From Haemaphysalis longicornis (taxonomy: Eukaryota; Arthropoda; Arachnida; Ixodida; Ixodidae): 64,000 nucleotides of DNA. The stretch is from NCBI GenBank assembly GCA_013339765.2, contig CM023448.1, positions 286,370,817-286,434,816 on the forward strand, given 5' to 3'. Position 1 is the first letter of the stretch. The number at the start of each line of letters is the position of its first letter. Shown piece after piece: positions 1 through 11,995 of the stretch. Below the pieces are notes generated by a model. That model did no database searches. It was given only the letters and a program-made list of their open reading frames with translations, and was not told where the DNA came from. Made by a program: the position numbers and the translations under genes.

Positions 1-1075
1 ACCTCTCTCACGCTGAAAGGGAAGCAGTATGAGATTGCTGCGCACGTTACCGCCCCAGCGAACACGGGGATGGGAGTAATATTCAATATACCGGGTGACG
101 ACACCCCGGAGCAGGTCCTCAATAGCATCTGCCAGTAGAACCCCGGCCTGAAGATATTGGACGCTCGACGATTCAGTAACTCCACCATCGCTCAAAGACC
201 CCTACTGGGTTCGCTGCAAGCTGTTGCAAGCCGTTCCGCAGGAAGTCTGAGGCATGCGCAGCCTGTTGGCAGTCAGGACACCGTCGCGATGTGTGCCCCA
301 ACGCGCAAGCGTCTCCACGCTGCCCTGTATGTGGGACTATAAACGCGACCGAAAATCATCCGTGCGTGCCAAAGTGCATCGTGTGCGCCGGACCATGCTC
401 ATCAGGGGCTGTGGACTGCCCTAAACGATATCAACCGCGCCGTAAGCCAGTCACCTGCGCACAAGCTTCTTCCCAAGCTCAAGATCACAACGAATACCCC
501 TTCCCAGCTCTTCCAAACGCTGCACACCGCGACCAAAAGTGTCCTTCCACCGGCAAACGAAAGTCCTTCAAAAACACCCAGCAACAAGGGACTCCTCAGC
601 AAGACAGACGACAGCCGGAAAAACAGGTCAACTGCTCACGCGCACCTCCCAGCAGCTCGGCTACATCCTTCGCTCCCCCCCCCCCCCCCCATTCGTAACA
701 CCTCAAACAGGCATTCTAAAGGGGTTGCAATCGATTCGGCCGAGATCAACTTATTGCAGCAAGAAAATGCTGCACTTAAACGTGAGAACCTGCTACTAAA
801 GCAACAGGCAACCTCCCCTCGGTAGATGCATCTGAAAACTCCACGCCACCGCCTCCAAAACAGAGGGCAACATTTGACGCTCCTGTCGCCCCAAAAGAAT
901 CTTCTAACATGGAGGAACGCCTTGCCTCCTTCGACAGGGTTCGACGTGTAGACAGGCTTTCTCCGAGCAAAAAGAGGAGTACATTAAACTCCATCAAACC
1001 TTCATGAGTAATCAGGCTGCCTTGCAGGCTACAATCGAAGCTCTGCTAACCGCAATGCAAAATTACTTTCAGTGA
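1..1075 (+). pseudogene. LINE ORF1 (gag-like, zinc-knuckle) remnant
   Basis: Remnant of the nucleic-acid-binding first ORF of the LINE. The frame open at 291-698 reads a cysteine/histidine block, CPVCGTINATENHPCVPKC, followed directly by a second block with CAGPC and a further Cys at DCPKRY. This is the zinc-knuckle arrangement of LINE ORF1 proteins that coat the element RNA. The part before 290 lies in another frame, with text resembling the N-terminal domain of such proteins (for example GVIFNIPGDDTPEQVL), and contains a stop near 138. After the knuckles the sequence is Lys/Gln/Pro rich and is interrupted by a C run near 677. The true start is left of the window. Confidence 0.7.
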
Positions 1076-1130
1076 ATGACAACCACTTTCAACGCCCCTG
1101 TATCTACTCAAGTAATCCCGCAACCAATAT

Positions 1131-1900
1131 ATGATCAGACGAACGGCCAAGCACAGTTGCCGGGGTTTCGGCAGGAAACGTGTCAACCTACAAATGCTGC
1201 TAACGGCAGAAGCGGAAGCTCCCTCGGTAATTGCACTCCAGGAGGCAGGCCCCGTTAAACTTCTCGGATATCAATCGTTCCAATCTTCAAATAACCCATA
1301 CACGGCTACCCTGGTCCAAAGAAACATCCCGGCAGACAGGTTGCAGTTCGACAGCGTTGACATACCGCATGATCTGGTGACTCTCTACCCCCAAAAGCGC
1401 ACTGCCTCTCGACTATACGTCCTTAATGTTTATAGCAGACCCCGGGCTCACACCCACACCTGTAAGCATCTGTTTAGCTTGGCCGTAGACACAGCACAAC
1501 AACGAGGAGACTTTAATGCACCCCACAATGGGCGCATTACCCGAAAAGGCCGCCTTCTCTCTCTCGAAGCACGTGCAGTCCCTCCGGTTAACAGTTGAAT
1601 CGGACCCCTCCATACCCACTCGAATTGGTAACAGCGCGCAGAAAGATACTGCGCCAGACCTCACTCTCACTAGCAGGGTAGGAAAGGCACAGTGGAGCTG
1701 CACGGACCACTCGTTAGGAAGCGACCACTACATCATTCAACTCAGTATCTGTCTTTCCTCAAACCTCAAACCACGATTGAGACAGCATCTAAAAAACTGG
1801 GATAACTTTAGGCAAACCCGCACTCAACGAGACCTCCCGGACATTAACGCCAATACACTACAGAGCTGAGTGGACCAATTAATAGAGGGTAAACGTAAGC
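1131..1900 (+). pseudogene. LINE APE-type endonuclease remnant
   Basis: This segment encodes the target-nicking endonuclease of the LINE, broken into two frames. The first frame (1131-1598) has IALQEAG, matching the metal-binding Glu region of exonuclease-endonuclease-phosphatase proteins, and LYVLNVYS. Near 1505 it reads RGDFNAPH, the GDFN motif that carries catalytic residues. The second frame (1516-1869) has DLTLTSRVG and LGSDHYI, the terminal SDH active-site motif. The order and spacing fit an APE endonuclease. Frameshifts and a stop after 1866 make it non-functional. Calls rest on motif recognition. Confidence 0.75.
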
Positions 1901-2227
1901 ACGACCAACCACTAAAACCCCAAATACCCGCAGAAATAGTAGACACCCGCTGCACCATATGTTGGCTGCATACAAGAGTATACAGCATAGATGTAAATGT
2001 AATAAACATAACCGCCGCCTCCGGCGAAAGCTAGAGGAACTTGAACAAGCAATCGAAACACACGCCGCAGAGCTTGCTCAAACCGAATGGGGTACTTCTG
2101 TGACGGAACGAAAGGGAATCTCAGTATGCGCCGCACATAGTCCTTACTAAGACACCGGCTGGACCCCGGACAATCCAAAACGGTACAATAAAATCGCCTG
2201 ACAGAAATCATTCAGAGCTACCCGGGA

Positions 2228-3535
2228 ATGAACCAACAGCTATTAGAGCGAACCAAAACGTTTTACATAGCGAATGGTACCAGAGTCACTCTACCTCCTT
2301 ATCATGGTACAGAAAACACAAAATTAGACAAAGATATAACGGAAGCAGAGGTTCGAGCGACTCTTATTCACCCCCGCCCAGGGTCGGCACCCGGCATGGA
2401 TGGCATAACTAACAAAGTGCTTCGCAATCTAGCTGACCTAGCTATTTACACCCTCACTCAGTATTTTAACTATTATTGGAGCAATGGTGCCTTGGAATCG
2501 TGGAAGCACACGAAAATTTCTCTTATTCAAAAACCAGGCAAGCCCCTTACTCTCGATCATATCCGTCCAATTTCCCTTACCTCGTGTATGGGCATAGTAT
2601 TGGAGCATGTCATCCATGCACGATTGGTCAAGTACCTGGCCCAGTCGGGCGCCCTCCCCCATACCATGATAGGCTTCATGACGGGACTGTCTGCTCAAGA
2701 TGTGCGCCTGCATTTATTTCATGATATTATTACCCCACTCTCCAAGGTGGACGCGGCAGCCATTCTCGCACTAGATCTTACGAAGGCATTCGATAGTGTC
2801 CCATACGGCCATACTAAATGGCTTGGAATCCATAGCGCCCTGCCAACGTATATATAACTACTTTAGAAGTTTCTTAACTCCCGTACTGCTTTGTCTTCAA
2901 ATAGGAAGCATCACGTCAGAGGTCATTACTCTACCTTCAATAGGCATACCCCAGGGAGCAGTCCTCTCCCCGCTGCTATTTAACCTCGCTATGCTTAATA
3001 TCCCACGCAAATTGGATCAGGCCCCAAACCTGTGCTACAGCCTCTACTCCGGCGATATAACCATTTGGACGTCGTGAGGCAGCGACGCTCATATAGAAAG
3101 CACCCTGCAGAGAGGAGCAAAAATTTTCATCGATGAGTCAAGAATGGCAGGTTTAGAATGCTCCCCAGCTAAATCCGAACTTCTCGTGCTCCCAGCCAAG
3201 TGAGTCTTCCAGCCGCCCTCAAACATAAAAATCTGTATTGGTGAAACGGATGTGCCGAATTCAGCCAGCATAGAAATACTGGGATTAATTATCCAAAGCA
3301 ATCGTGCCAATACTTGCTTCATGGCGCAACTCACGACTCAAGTGAACCAAACAACTGGACTAATACGGCGTTTAGCAGCCAGGAATAAAAGACTCAAAGA
3401 AGCTAAAAGAATCCGACTAATCCAAACATTTGTAATCAGCCGTATTACATACTCGTTACCATACCTTAATCCATCCTCGATCGAACTGAACAAGGTAAAT
3501 TGCCTTATTCGTAAAGTTTACTAGACAGCCCTACA
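2228..3535 (+). pseudogene. LINE reverse transcriptase remnant
   Basis: Core of the LINE reverse transcriptase. Frame 2228-2857 shows GSAPGMDGITNKVL, the IRPISLTS motif and ALDLTKAFDSV, the first catalytic Asp region. A frameshift leads into 2796-3077 with GIPQGAVLSPLLFNL, and then YSGDI where YADD is expected, so the second catalytic motif is damaged. The thumb region continues at 3252-3524 (ILGLIIQ and FVISRITYSLPYL). Stops at about 2856, 3075 and 3522 separate the pieces. The RT polymerises cDNA at the nicked target in active copies; this copy cannot. Confidence 0.85.
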
Positions 3536-4655
3536 AATACCCAACAGCACTTGTTCTGCCAGCATGGAACAGTTGGGCGTCTACAATACAGCCGAGCAAC
3601 TAATAGAGGACCACACGCTCAATCAGCTATCGCGACTGTCGGCATCCCCTACCGCCCAACAAATCATGCACAGACTGAATCTGCGAGCCCCGTTAACTAC
3701 CGAACCAGAGTCCCCATTCCCCATGAAATTCACGTTAACTTCTCATTCGCCCTCTCCCGCGAAACATGCACACGGTAGACAATAAAAAGCGCAGGGAACA
3801 GCGAGCCAGAACTCTAACCGAGAAATACCCAATAAATCCAAGCACGGTATACGTGGACGCCGCCGACTATAGGTATCACGACGTATATGCTGTGACGGCT
3901 CTGTATGACCCGAACATTACCACCCACCAATTCCCTTACTGTACGCACCCGCAATCCGGCAACGGCAGAAGAGAAGAGGCGGCTATTGCGCTGACACTAG
4001 CTCACCGGCCGACCCCTGCAATCATAATTTCATATTCGAAAACGGCCATCAAGAACTTCGCCAAAGGGACTATTTCCCCTCAGGAACTCAAAATTCTCGT
4101 CCAAACCCTCCCAATTCCGAAGTGGAATTGATCTGGACTCCTGCCCATACAGGGTTGGGGGGTAATGAGGCGGTCAGCAAAGCAGCTCGAGAGCTCTTGC
4201 ACGACCCGAGCAGGACCAAGCCTCGTCCCCTTACACGAAGCCCGATCAGCCCGAGGCAGCTTAAGCTATCAAGAAATCACCGCACACTATAGCTTTTCCC
4301 GCCGAATGTATCCGCCCGCACATCGGGATCTTACTAACGTCGAATAACGTCTCTGGCGCCTACTACAGACGAACACTGCCATGTCGCTCCATACTGCACC
4401 ATATTCACCCGACTTTATATCCGTCACCTAATTGCCCTGCGTGTGGTGCGAAGGATACAGTCGCCCATCTCATATGGGCATGCTCTGAAGACCCCTTTCC
4501 CTTGATCCCCTGAGTCGAGCTCTGGGGGAAGGTGCTGGGCAGCTCGGACCTGCAGACCCAGAAGAGTCTCGCGGAAAGAGCTGCCATGGTCACCAGCAGG
4601 CTGCTGCTGTCGGTCACCGAACGCACTTCACAGGCTTGTGAATAAAGTTTTTTAA
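3536..4655 (+). pseudogene. LINE RNase H domain and C-terminal zinc finger remnant with 3' UTR
   Basis: Downstream of the RT, 3551-3785 reads the RT-RNase H connector (MEQLGVYNTAEQLIEDH). From 3766 the frame enters an RNase H-like fold: YVDAADY at about 3850 stands for the first catalytic Asp strand, and EEAAIALTLAH for the Glu helix. The last His/Asp strand is in another frame near 4128 (LIWTPAHTGLGGNEA). Near 4435 a further frame has CPACGAKDTVAHLIWAC, the C-terminal CCHC finger common to these elements. Text ends at about 4640 with AATAAAG and no clear tail repeat. Several frameshifts; dead. Confidence 0.7.
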
Positions 4656-4689
4656 CGCGGTAGCGTTTATTAGGCTCATTTTTCGATTT

Positions 4690-5067
4690 TTTCCGCGCCG
4701 GCTAGCCGTGCGCTATCAGCCGTGCCCCATTAAGCGTCCACGGAAATTCGTCATCGGTGCTAACAGGAAACTACAACTGAGGCAGCCAGATACGAGAGCT
4801 CGCCGGAATCTTGAGTGCAGAGCAGCGGCTATTCGATGGTGGAAAGGAGGACAATACTACTACGGCCGAGAGAAAAAAAAAGATACGCGATTTGAGCTGG
4901 CACCGCGCCTGCGCAGTGACGTTCGTTGTATGTGCCCTGTTGTAGTCGCATGCTGGGCAGACACGGGTTTCCAGCCGTGCCGCAACTTACTCACCCCCCT
5001 CACCCAAAGTGCCTCTCCGACGACCAAAAATGATGCCGGCTCCAACATTGTGTCACCTAATTGAAAA
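4690..5067 (+). repeat. Interspersed repeat shared with 59341-59440
   Basis: The stretch at 4836-4930 (GTGGAAAGGAGGACAATACT onward, then an A run, then CACCGCGCCTGCGCAGTGA) reappears at 59345-59440 with about four of five bases kept. I see no ORF of note. It is an old dispersed repeat of unknown class, lying between two LINE remnants. Confidence 0.5.
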
Positions 5068-6384
5068 GGGGCAAAAGTTTAACGCCAGGCTCTTAAAAGC
5101 CAAGCAAAGCCTAGGTCATAACCAGAAATAAACTAAAATGCGTCCCAATAAGAAATAAAAGCGAGTATATGGCGTATACTTCGACAAATCTTAAAATAAC
5201 TTTTTTGAATTTCTCGCGGCCCTGTCATCTCCGCAAGCTCAGTTCGGTAAACGATGAATCGCGCCACGTGGTCAATTAAACAAAGCCCCTAAAAATAGGT
5301 CAGCATGCATAAAGAACAGCCCTTGGCATGGCCCTTCAGAGAACAGGCAGAGCCAATCTCACAATCGCGACAATACAGAAAATATTTGACAAATTGGCCC
5401 ACATTGTAAACGTCTTTACAGGGGAAGAGCGGGAATGGAAGAAATGATAAAACTTACAAAGACACTTCATGATCATGAGCCCGATATTGTATACAGCCTG
5501 CCGTACAAGGAACTTCCGCGCACTGAAGAAGGCCAAATAAACACAATCATCAGGGCAGTATATAGGGCAGGCCTCACCCTCCAAAGATTTACGATCACAG
5601 CGAGGGTTTTTAAATTGTGTGTTACAATACCTTTGAAGAAACCAGAGAGGCCACTCTCCTTGCGCAAAACGAGCGTCTGGGAAAAACGAAATTGGAACCA
5701 GTCACTCTATCTAATACAGGCACACCTCCAGAGAAAGAACGGCTGGATACCATGACGCATATGTTACCGATCTAGCGACTTTACATAAAAGCTCCCCCTA
5801 CCGAAAAAAATAGATTCAAATCTAACCAAATGACAACCATTCCTTCGAGGAAAGTTCAAAAACCATGAAAACACGTATACGTGGACGCCGGGACGTCCGA
5901 AAGTACGAAGGCAACAACTGTCACAGTGGACTACTGTGGCGATCGCTGCGACTTCATTACCCTCCCACACAAAGGAACGGAAATAGCGACAATCGGAGCC
6001 ATCCTCTTGGCAATCCGCCTAGCGGAACTACGGAATGGATGCTTAAACATCATTACGCACGCTCAGAAGTCCATTAGTCTCTTCGCTGCAGGCACGCTAC
6101 CTAAACACTTCAGAAAGATTCTCCAGTGCACAAAGGCAAAAGTTAGCGTCACATTAACACCCGGACACAAGGATCTGGAAGGAAAAGAGGCAGTCTACCA
6201 AGATCCACGCGAACTCGCATACATGCTTCTTGTGGACCACGACCACCAGACTCCCTCCACAGCGAAATATGGAAAACGTCTTTTCACCCTACGCCTAGGA
6301 ACACCAACCCTCCCCGTGCCACACGGTGACTCTCAACACCGAGGAATCGAAAATTCTGCGCAGGATATGCACCAACACACATAA
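5068..6384 (+). mobile_element. Second decayed LINE remnant (RT connector and RNase H)
   Basis: A separate LINE remnant. Frame 5435-5755 matches the RT-thumb and connector of RNase H-bearing LINEs (EEGQINTIIRAVYRAGLTL). Frame 5881-6384 covers RNase H: the strand at its start carries DAGTSES, IGAILLAIRLAEL is the Glu helix, and VTLTPGHKDLEGKEAV is the last catalytic strand. The same non-coding and coding blocks recur in order at 60390-62170, so both are copies of one family (shared landmarks: AACGCCAG, the GATCATGAGCC block, and the RNase H start). Stops at about 5754 and 6382; dead. Confidence 0.7.
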
Positions 6385-6690
6385 CTCTTGATGGGCTAAG
6401 AATTTTGTTATAAAACGTCCGACATTAACTTAAACCTGTGCTCAATACCGCGCAACACGCACTTTCTTCTGCGAAATCTGGTTATATCTAAGGATATGCT
6501 CAGGGGTGAACAACTCAAACATTACATACTCCTGTTATATCGACACATGGCAGGATGCCCTGCTCAGCTTGTAACTTTAAAATTAGCGTGGACTGATTCT
6601 GGGGCCCTGGGCTTCGGCTGCAACCCTTGGGGTTTACCATCTCTGTGCCCCCTTTTTCCAAAGTTTCACTAACTCTTACTCAACAAAAGT
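6385..6690. other. No gene seen
   Basis: No coding sequence, RNA gene or repeat boundary recognised in this stretch between the LINE remnant and the CT microsatellite. Confidence 0.5.
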
Positions 6691-6693
6691 CTC

Positions 6694-6826
<133 letters not shown>

Positions 6827-7019
6827 TTCCCTCTCTGTTATATAAAAAACAAAACAAAATCTTCAGTCATGCCACGACGCTAGAGAATCAATACTTTTGA
6901 ACATTGACACTGTCGTCTTCTCGTTCAAACTGACCAACACCCACAGCCACAACTTTTCACGCCCACATGCCACTGAGTTTCTTCTGCCCCGCTGATTAAA
7001 AACCCTTGCGGTTAGACTA

Positions 7020-7310
7020 GTTCTAGTCACTGAGCTTCAGTGCCTGGAAGGGGGAGGGCAGGAAGGACGCGAATAATGTCCAGCCATCGAGGCCGCACAG
7101 ACGAAGCTCCAGAGTGCTGTCAAGGTATCCTTGACGCACTAAGATGGCCGAATCCACTCTTCGTATGAGTGAACCCACGCCGGGTTGTGTTGGGCGCGAA
7201 GAAAAAGGAAGGGTTCGAGATGGCCGCAGGGTTCGGGATTCCTTGAACCCTGCGGCTTCGGGCCATCCTTTCTTAATAAAGTTTGCTTCCTTCCTTCCTT
7301 CAGTGCCTGG
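7020..7310 (+). mobile_element. LINE 3' end with (TTCC)n tail
   Basis: The end of another LINE: a short C-terminal coding remnant, a 3' UTR with a perfect hairpin (7224-7255), AATAAAG at 7275 and then a TTCC repeat at about 7287-7301, which looks like the target-primed tail. The text CAGTGCCTGGAA appears both before (7031) and after (7302) the piece, so it may be the target-site duplication. Severely 5'-truncated. Confidence 0.55.
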
Positions 7311-7489
7311 AACGCATAAATGGTAAAAGTTCCAACTACGTTCCAAAACGCTCCCTCGATGCCGAAGTAACGCTACCGCTTCATACATCTTAAGACCTAG
7401 ATGTCATCTGCAACCTCACCACCAGCATCGTATATAGCATAAGAAACTTAGTACAAGGAAGTGAAGAACGCAGTCAAACAGGCATGGGG

Positions 7490-7658
7490 GCAGTGTTCAA
7501 CTATTTTTATTGCGTGAAAATAGGAACTTCTAAGTGGTACTAAAAGAAAGAAAATGCAGAAGAATCTGCGCTCCTGAGTCCTGGTGGGATTCGAACTCGC
7601 AACCTTTGGACAACGCGTGCGAGTCCGATGCTCTATCAACTGAGCTACAGGCGCGACT
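7490..7658 (-). mobile_element. tRNA-derived SINE
   Basis: Read on the minus strand it starts with a tRNA-like head: GTAGCTCAGTTGATAGAGCA at 7631-7650 is box A, and GAGTTCGAATCCC at 7586-7598 is box B, the internal RNA polymerase III promoter. The T-arm does not pair properly and the acceptor arms do not close, so this is not a working tRNA. A unique body and an A/T-rich end containing AATAAA follow to about 7490. Confidence 0.7.
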
Positions 7659-7956
7659 GAATACTCCTAGCAGAATATACTTGCAGAAAACACTTAAATA
7701 CACAAAAGTACGCAATAAATTGTACAGTTGTGACCACGACTGAAAATTTTGGTCACAAGCTGCCCTCTTCAGCACAAAGCACGCAATGTTATAGCACACC
7801 ACACGAAATCCGTGAAATAATGGGCGGGCCATTTCCGAAAGTCAGCCTGTTTATGGTAGACTCGGTTGAAACGCGGTAAACGTTTGCAGATTCCTTAAGT
7901 TGTTTTGTATTTCTAACCAGCTTTCCTGCTATTTTAATTATGTCTGTGCACTTTTA

Positions 7957-8076
7957 CATACATACATACGCACGTACGTACATACATACATACATACATA
8001 CATACATACATACATACATACATACATACATACATACATACATACATACATACATACATACATACATACATACATG
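7957..8076. repeat. (CATA)n tetranucleotide microsatellite
   Basis: About 120 bp of CATA repeats with CGCACGTACGTA variants near the left end. Tyr/His-rich and Met/Tyr/Val/Cys-rich ORFs over it on both strands are artefacts. Confidence 0.97.
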
Positions 8077-8488
8077 CAAAAAAACCCTCGTTACAACGAA
8101 GTCGCTTCATTCGAGTTATCGCTTTTATCCAAGTGTCACGCAGTCGCGATCCAAATGCACGCATTTTAAGCCGTTGTTATTTGGCTGCTGGGTGCTCCGA
8201 CGGCCTTGTAGCTGGTACCCAAATGAACCGGGAGAATTGCTGGTTTGCTGGGTCTATTGTGTCACAAACCATTCATAAACCCGGCCTTGAGCCACTCGTG
8301 GGGTCTGATGGGATAGGGCGTTGCAGCGAAGGCGAGCCACGAGAATAAACGGAGCATAAAAATATGCCCTCTTCTCGTACGCGACATCGTAAGTCTTCGA
8401 ACACGATGCTCCGCATATCGTAGACAATTGCATAGTGATTTTTACACCATATTTTTAATTACGAACTCCGGACTTCACACCTATTTTT

Positions 8489-8743
8489 ATGGCAGAATTT
8501 TTCGCAATTGCTCTCAGTGTGTGTAAAGTATCAGATTACGCCATTCAAATAATCATATTTTCAGATTCCATGTCGGTTATTTCGGCACTACAAACCTCTT
8601 TAGAGACTCTGCTGTACAGTAAGCTTGTTTTGCGTTTCGTTCCGGGCATTTGCTCCGCTTGGCATGAGTTCCGGGTAACATGGAGCTGTTATGAGCGGGT
8701 TGCGGACCCGGCACACCCAAGCTCGGACATCGACGCTAATTAG
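8489..8743 (+). pseudogene. LINE RNase H fragment
   Basis: The frame reads AEFFAIALSV, then FSDSMSVISAL, then RFVPGICSAW. This is the Glu-helix, SDS catalytic strand and VPGH-type strand order of LINE RNase H domains; the intact domain at 22579-23979 reads AELLAIILAL, LSDSLSV and VPGHAG. The His of VPGH is lost and frame text degrades after 8660. Its orientation and order support a LINE origin, though no RT sequence is attached. Confidence 0.6.
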
Positions 8744-11630
8744 CGCGTTTTCATCCCGTCCCATCATCGCTCTAAGCTTCGTCGGTATCGGCTCGTGCCA
8801 CGTGCGAATCCGCAATGAATACAGCGGTTCATCAACCCTGCGTCAACCGCACCCCTTCAACTCTGGGTGACTACAGCGGAAACGAAAGAGAGTTCGGGCA
8901 CGCGACTCCTTGAGCCATCCCCGCACGGGCGACTCTGATGAATGGAGGCAGCAGCAGAGACGGCTTCGGAAGCGTGGGCCATGAAATCGGTAATCGGCGA
9001 GCATCATGAGTCGCGCATTCAGGCGCGCCTCACTTGGAAAAAAAAATCTCCCCGCACCAGCGGCGCCATCGCATCCTCTCCCTCGTGGTCAAGTGGGCAA
9101 GCAACCAGAACGGCTTCGCGTGTGGCGGAGCATATGTACGTAAGATTGTGGGTCCATGATTCGACCAGGCATGTGAGTCAGATTTTGGGTCCGTGATTGG
9201 ACCAGACTTTTGGGAGTTGAATTCCCTGGGAGAGCTCTAGGGACTTTGGCTTGAACAAAAAGGCGGTGTTGCGAGCCGCCGAGTGTTGCTGGCTGTGGGA
9301 TTCGTTCGAAGCACATCATCCAAACTTGTATTCATCATGTAAATACGTGTATAAAGTTTTTTTCTCCTTCATCAGCAAGCATTGGTCTCTTGATCAACGT
9401 CTCCGGACACCAGTCACGCTACCAAGATGGATTTCCAGAACCCGGATTCACAACAGAGCTCAGGAGAAATGATGTCTAATAATCTATCTGATATCGCCAA
9501 TGAAGTTCGATGATAGAAATCTGTCGATTCTCGTATCCTCAAAACTGAGAAAATTTTGGCCTCTAGACCGGGCTTGCCGTTGGGCAGCCAATAAGGAGCC
9601 AATACCCAAGCCGAAGGGGCCAAAAAGAGCCATGAAAATTAATCTGTGGCCAAATTTCTAGCCGTCATGAGACCGCCTGAGCTGTATTTGGAACTAAATC
9701 AATCATACGCCGTGCAATTTTGAAACATAGCGCATAATAGAACACACAAATTTTACCGTCCTGCTTAACCTTCAGCTTTGCAGTACTTTACAAATTGAAC
9801 AAAAAAGTTGTATCGGTTCGTGTGCACATTGAATTTACCTGGAATAGATTCTGAAGTATGCAACAATAATTTGTATTTATTTATTTTACCTCGAAGCTCC
9901 AAGGGGTTTTACGTGAGGGCTAGGCATTCACAGAACATAACTCAGCGGTTGATGGTCCGTAAAGTATAGTTGTTCAAGGGTTTTATGAAAATGGATCGGA
10001 ATTTCGCACATTTCTCTGCAACACCGACCATTAGGCCCACTAAAGGTTTCGGCTGCGTACTATTGAAGCCGCTGCCCAAACTTGATTCGCAGGATTGCTA
10101 TAGAAGCAACTCGGGCTTCATTTTGCTTCTGAGTTTGTTCTTCAGTTCACCCCATAAAATACGTGCTCGTAAATTGCGTTTGAAACAGGAAGCGTCAGCA
10201 CCTGCAACGTGCCTTAGGCCAGGTGCAGTAGACTCCTTGTAGGCGGCCGCTGCGTGCCAGAAGCTCGAGCTCGATGGCCGATCTAGTTTACTGTGCTCTA
10301 TCTGCAATTGCAGGATCTGTGATTCCCGGAAGGAGGGGCATTTAAGGAAATCATAAGCAGCAGCTTCAGTGTGTCCTCCTGCTTGTTGCTCTTCCCATTG
10401 CCTTGGGATTAATGGCACTGAGCTTTTAAATCGGGGATGAGGAAATTGGCTGCCGTTGTATAGGATTTGTACTGCCATTTCCTATTAAACCTCCCTGACG
10501 GTGCCGTGATCTTCAGTAGTGACATGTGCAAGCATCTAGTTGAAGATGTCAACAAGGTTGGCTGTATCTGTTGCAGGATGATGAATTCAGGACAATTTGC
10601 CTTAGTATTCCCAGTTATTAGGTTAACCGAAACTAAGGTGGCCCTCACACAAGGAGAAAAGAATACCTTCACAGGCCGAGCCTTCAAACTATACACAGCG
10701 AAAAAAGCTTGAAAATACTGACCACTTTCCTGAATATGTGTTGCCTTGTGCACACTTAACTGCAAATTTGGCGATAAAGTGTGCCGGACTGTGCGGTAAA
10801 AGAAGCCAGCAAGAAGCCATGGAGCCAACCTGAAGGTTCATTCGCAGGTAAGGGTCGTGAACTAGCCTAATTGGCGCAAAGTAGCCACCGACTGCAACCT
10901 TGAGTAGCGACTTGTCCAGATGCGCTCTTGTCTAGCGACGAACAATCCATAGCGAATCTGTGCTCCACGTCAATGCGACGTGAAGTTCACTGGTCAACCC
11001 TGCCGGATTCCAAGGCTCAATTTATATCTCCTCCGATCAGGGATTTGTGCCATTGAAGTACGGCGCCAGGTCGCGTGAACAGTCGACTATTTATTTATCC
11101 ATTGCCGTTGCTGCTTTGTGGCTAAACAGTTGCTCTTAAAGTAGCCGAATAAACTTACAAGGCCGACCCTTTTTTGCTTCTTATTCTTTTTGGAGCCACA
11201 AATATGGGTATGTAAATGGGAGATATACAAATTCATTGATGATTATCTTTCGGTGATAGGTTGCTTGAACTGCTAAAGATCGGGGTCATAATTATTTGGT
11301 AATTTGGGTCGTTCTATTAATTACATCGCAGCTTCTTTCGTGTCCCTTCCTTATTTTTGTTTCGGACGTATAAGTTAGATTGTACCTATCAACTTCGGCA
11401 GAAGCACTGTAGACGCGCTTTGGCCTTGGCCAATGCCCTCCTGTAGGGAACGTTTCAGGGCAACACTATTATCATCGTCGTCGTCGTCGCAATCGTCATC
11501 TTCCGACTTCCTTCCCTCCTTCTGCAGGCGGAATCAGTGGGACGCCGCCCGCTCCACACACCATCTTGTAGGACGACAACAGCGATGACAGCGAATATGC
11601 TTACGACGAGCGTCCACAGGTGACGGTGAG
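8744..11630. other. Mostly unrecognised non-coding stretch
   Basis: No convincing gene. Small items seen: two imperfect copies of a 26-bp motif (GATTGTGGGTCCATGATTCG at 9147, again at 9181); AATAAAG-like text at 9350 followed by a short ATG frame at 9426 that could be the start of an old retroelement; and a TTTATTTATTTTACC end at 9878 resembling the A/T tail of a minus-strand retroposon. Opposing ORFs of 126 and 139 codons at 10098-10828 have no recognisable motif. Confidence 0.4.
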
Positions 11631-11634
11631 AACA

Positions 11635-11995
11635 GAAGCCTGGCAGGCCTCACCAGCCAGATTGGCACAGCCTCACCCGCCCGATCGCCCCTTGCTGGAA
11701 TACAGGCTGCTGTCTAGCGGGTGACCCCGCCAACGCCAACCGTCCTCTATGGAACTCGCAGCTGACCTACCGCCCCTGACGAGGCCCCACCGGCCAAGCC
11801 GCCTGGTAACACGCTGCGCGTGCACCGAGACGGTCAGAGCCGAAGCCTGGTAGCGCTCACCAGCCAGATGGGCACAGCCTCACCCGCCCGATCGCCCCTT
11901 GCTGGCATACTGGCTGCGTTTTGCGGGTGACCCTGCTAACGGCAACCGTCCTGCTCCATGGTGCTCGCCGCTGCCCTATCGCCCCTAGGCATCGT
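11635..11995 (+). repeat. Direct duplication, period 207 bp
   Basis: Two units of roughly 150 bp, from 11635 and from 11842, share GAAGCCTGG, CTCACCAGCCAGAT, CACCCGCCCGATCGCCCC and TTGCTGG in the same order. The spacing between the first landmarks is 207 bp. Units differ by scattered substitutions. Function unknown. Confidence 0.8.

Larger units (their letters stand above)
1..4655 (+). mobile_element. Decayed LINE (RNase H-bearing, I/Jockey-like), 5' end outside window
   Basis: A single non-LTR retrotransposon copy runs from the window edge to about 4655. Reading in order across shifting frames it shows a gag-like ORF1 with zinc knuckles, an APE-type endonuclease, reverse transcriptase, RNase H and a C-terminal cysteine finger. 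It ends in a short 3' UTR with an AATAAA at about 4641. Frames change and stops occur throughout, so the copy is dead. The RNase H domain after the RT is established for the I, R1, LOA, Ingi and some Jockey lineages; the exact clade is not resolved here. Related remnants lie at 5068-6384 and 60390-62170. Confidence 0.85.

Noticed and set aside
7585..7655. Minus-strand tRNA gene
   Set aside because: Boxes A and B are present but the T-arm and acceptor stems do not pair and a SINE body follows; called a SINE.
7900..8278. Three Tyr/His/Thr- or Met/Tyr/Val-rich ORFs on both strands
   Set aside because: All translate the (CATA)n repeat.
10098..10828. Minus-strand ORFs of 126 and 139 codons and an overlapping plus ORF of 81 codons
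   Set aside because: No motif or splice signal; a faint likeness of the plus ORF to transposase text is too weak to report.
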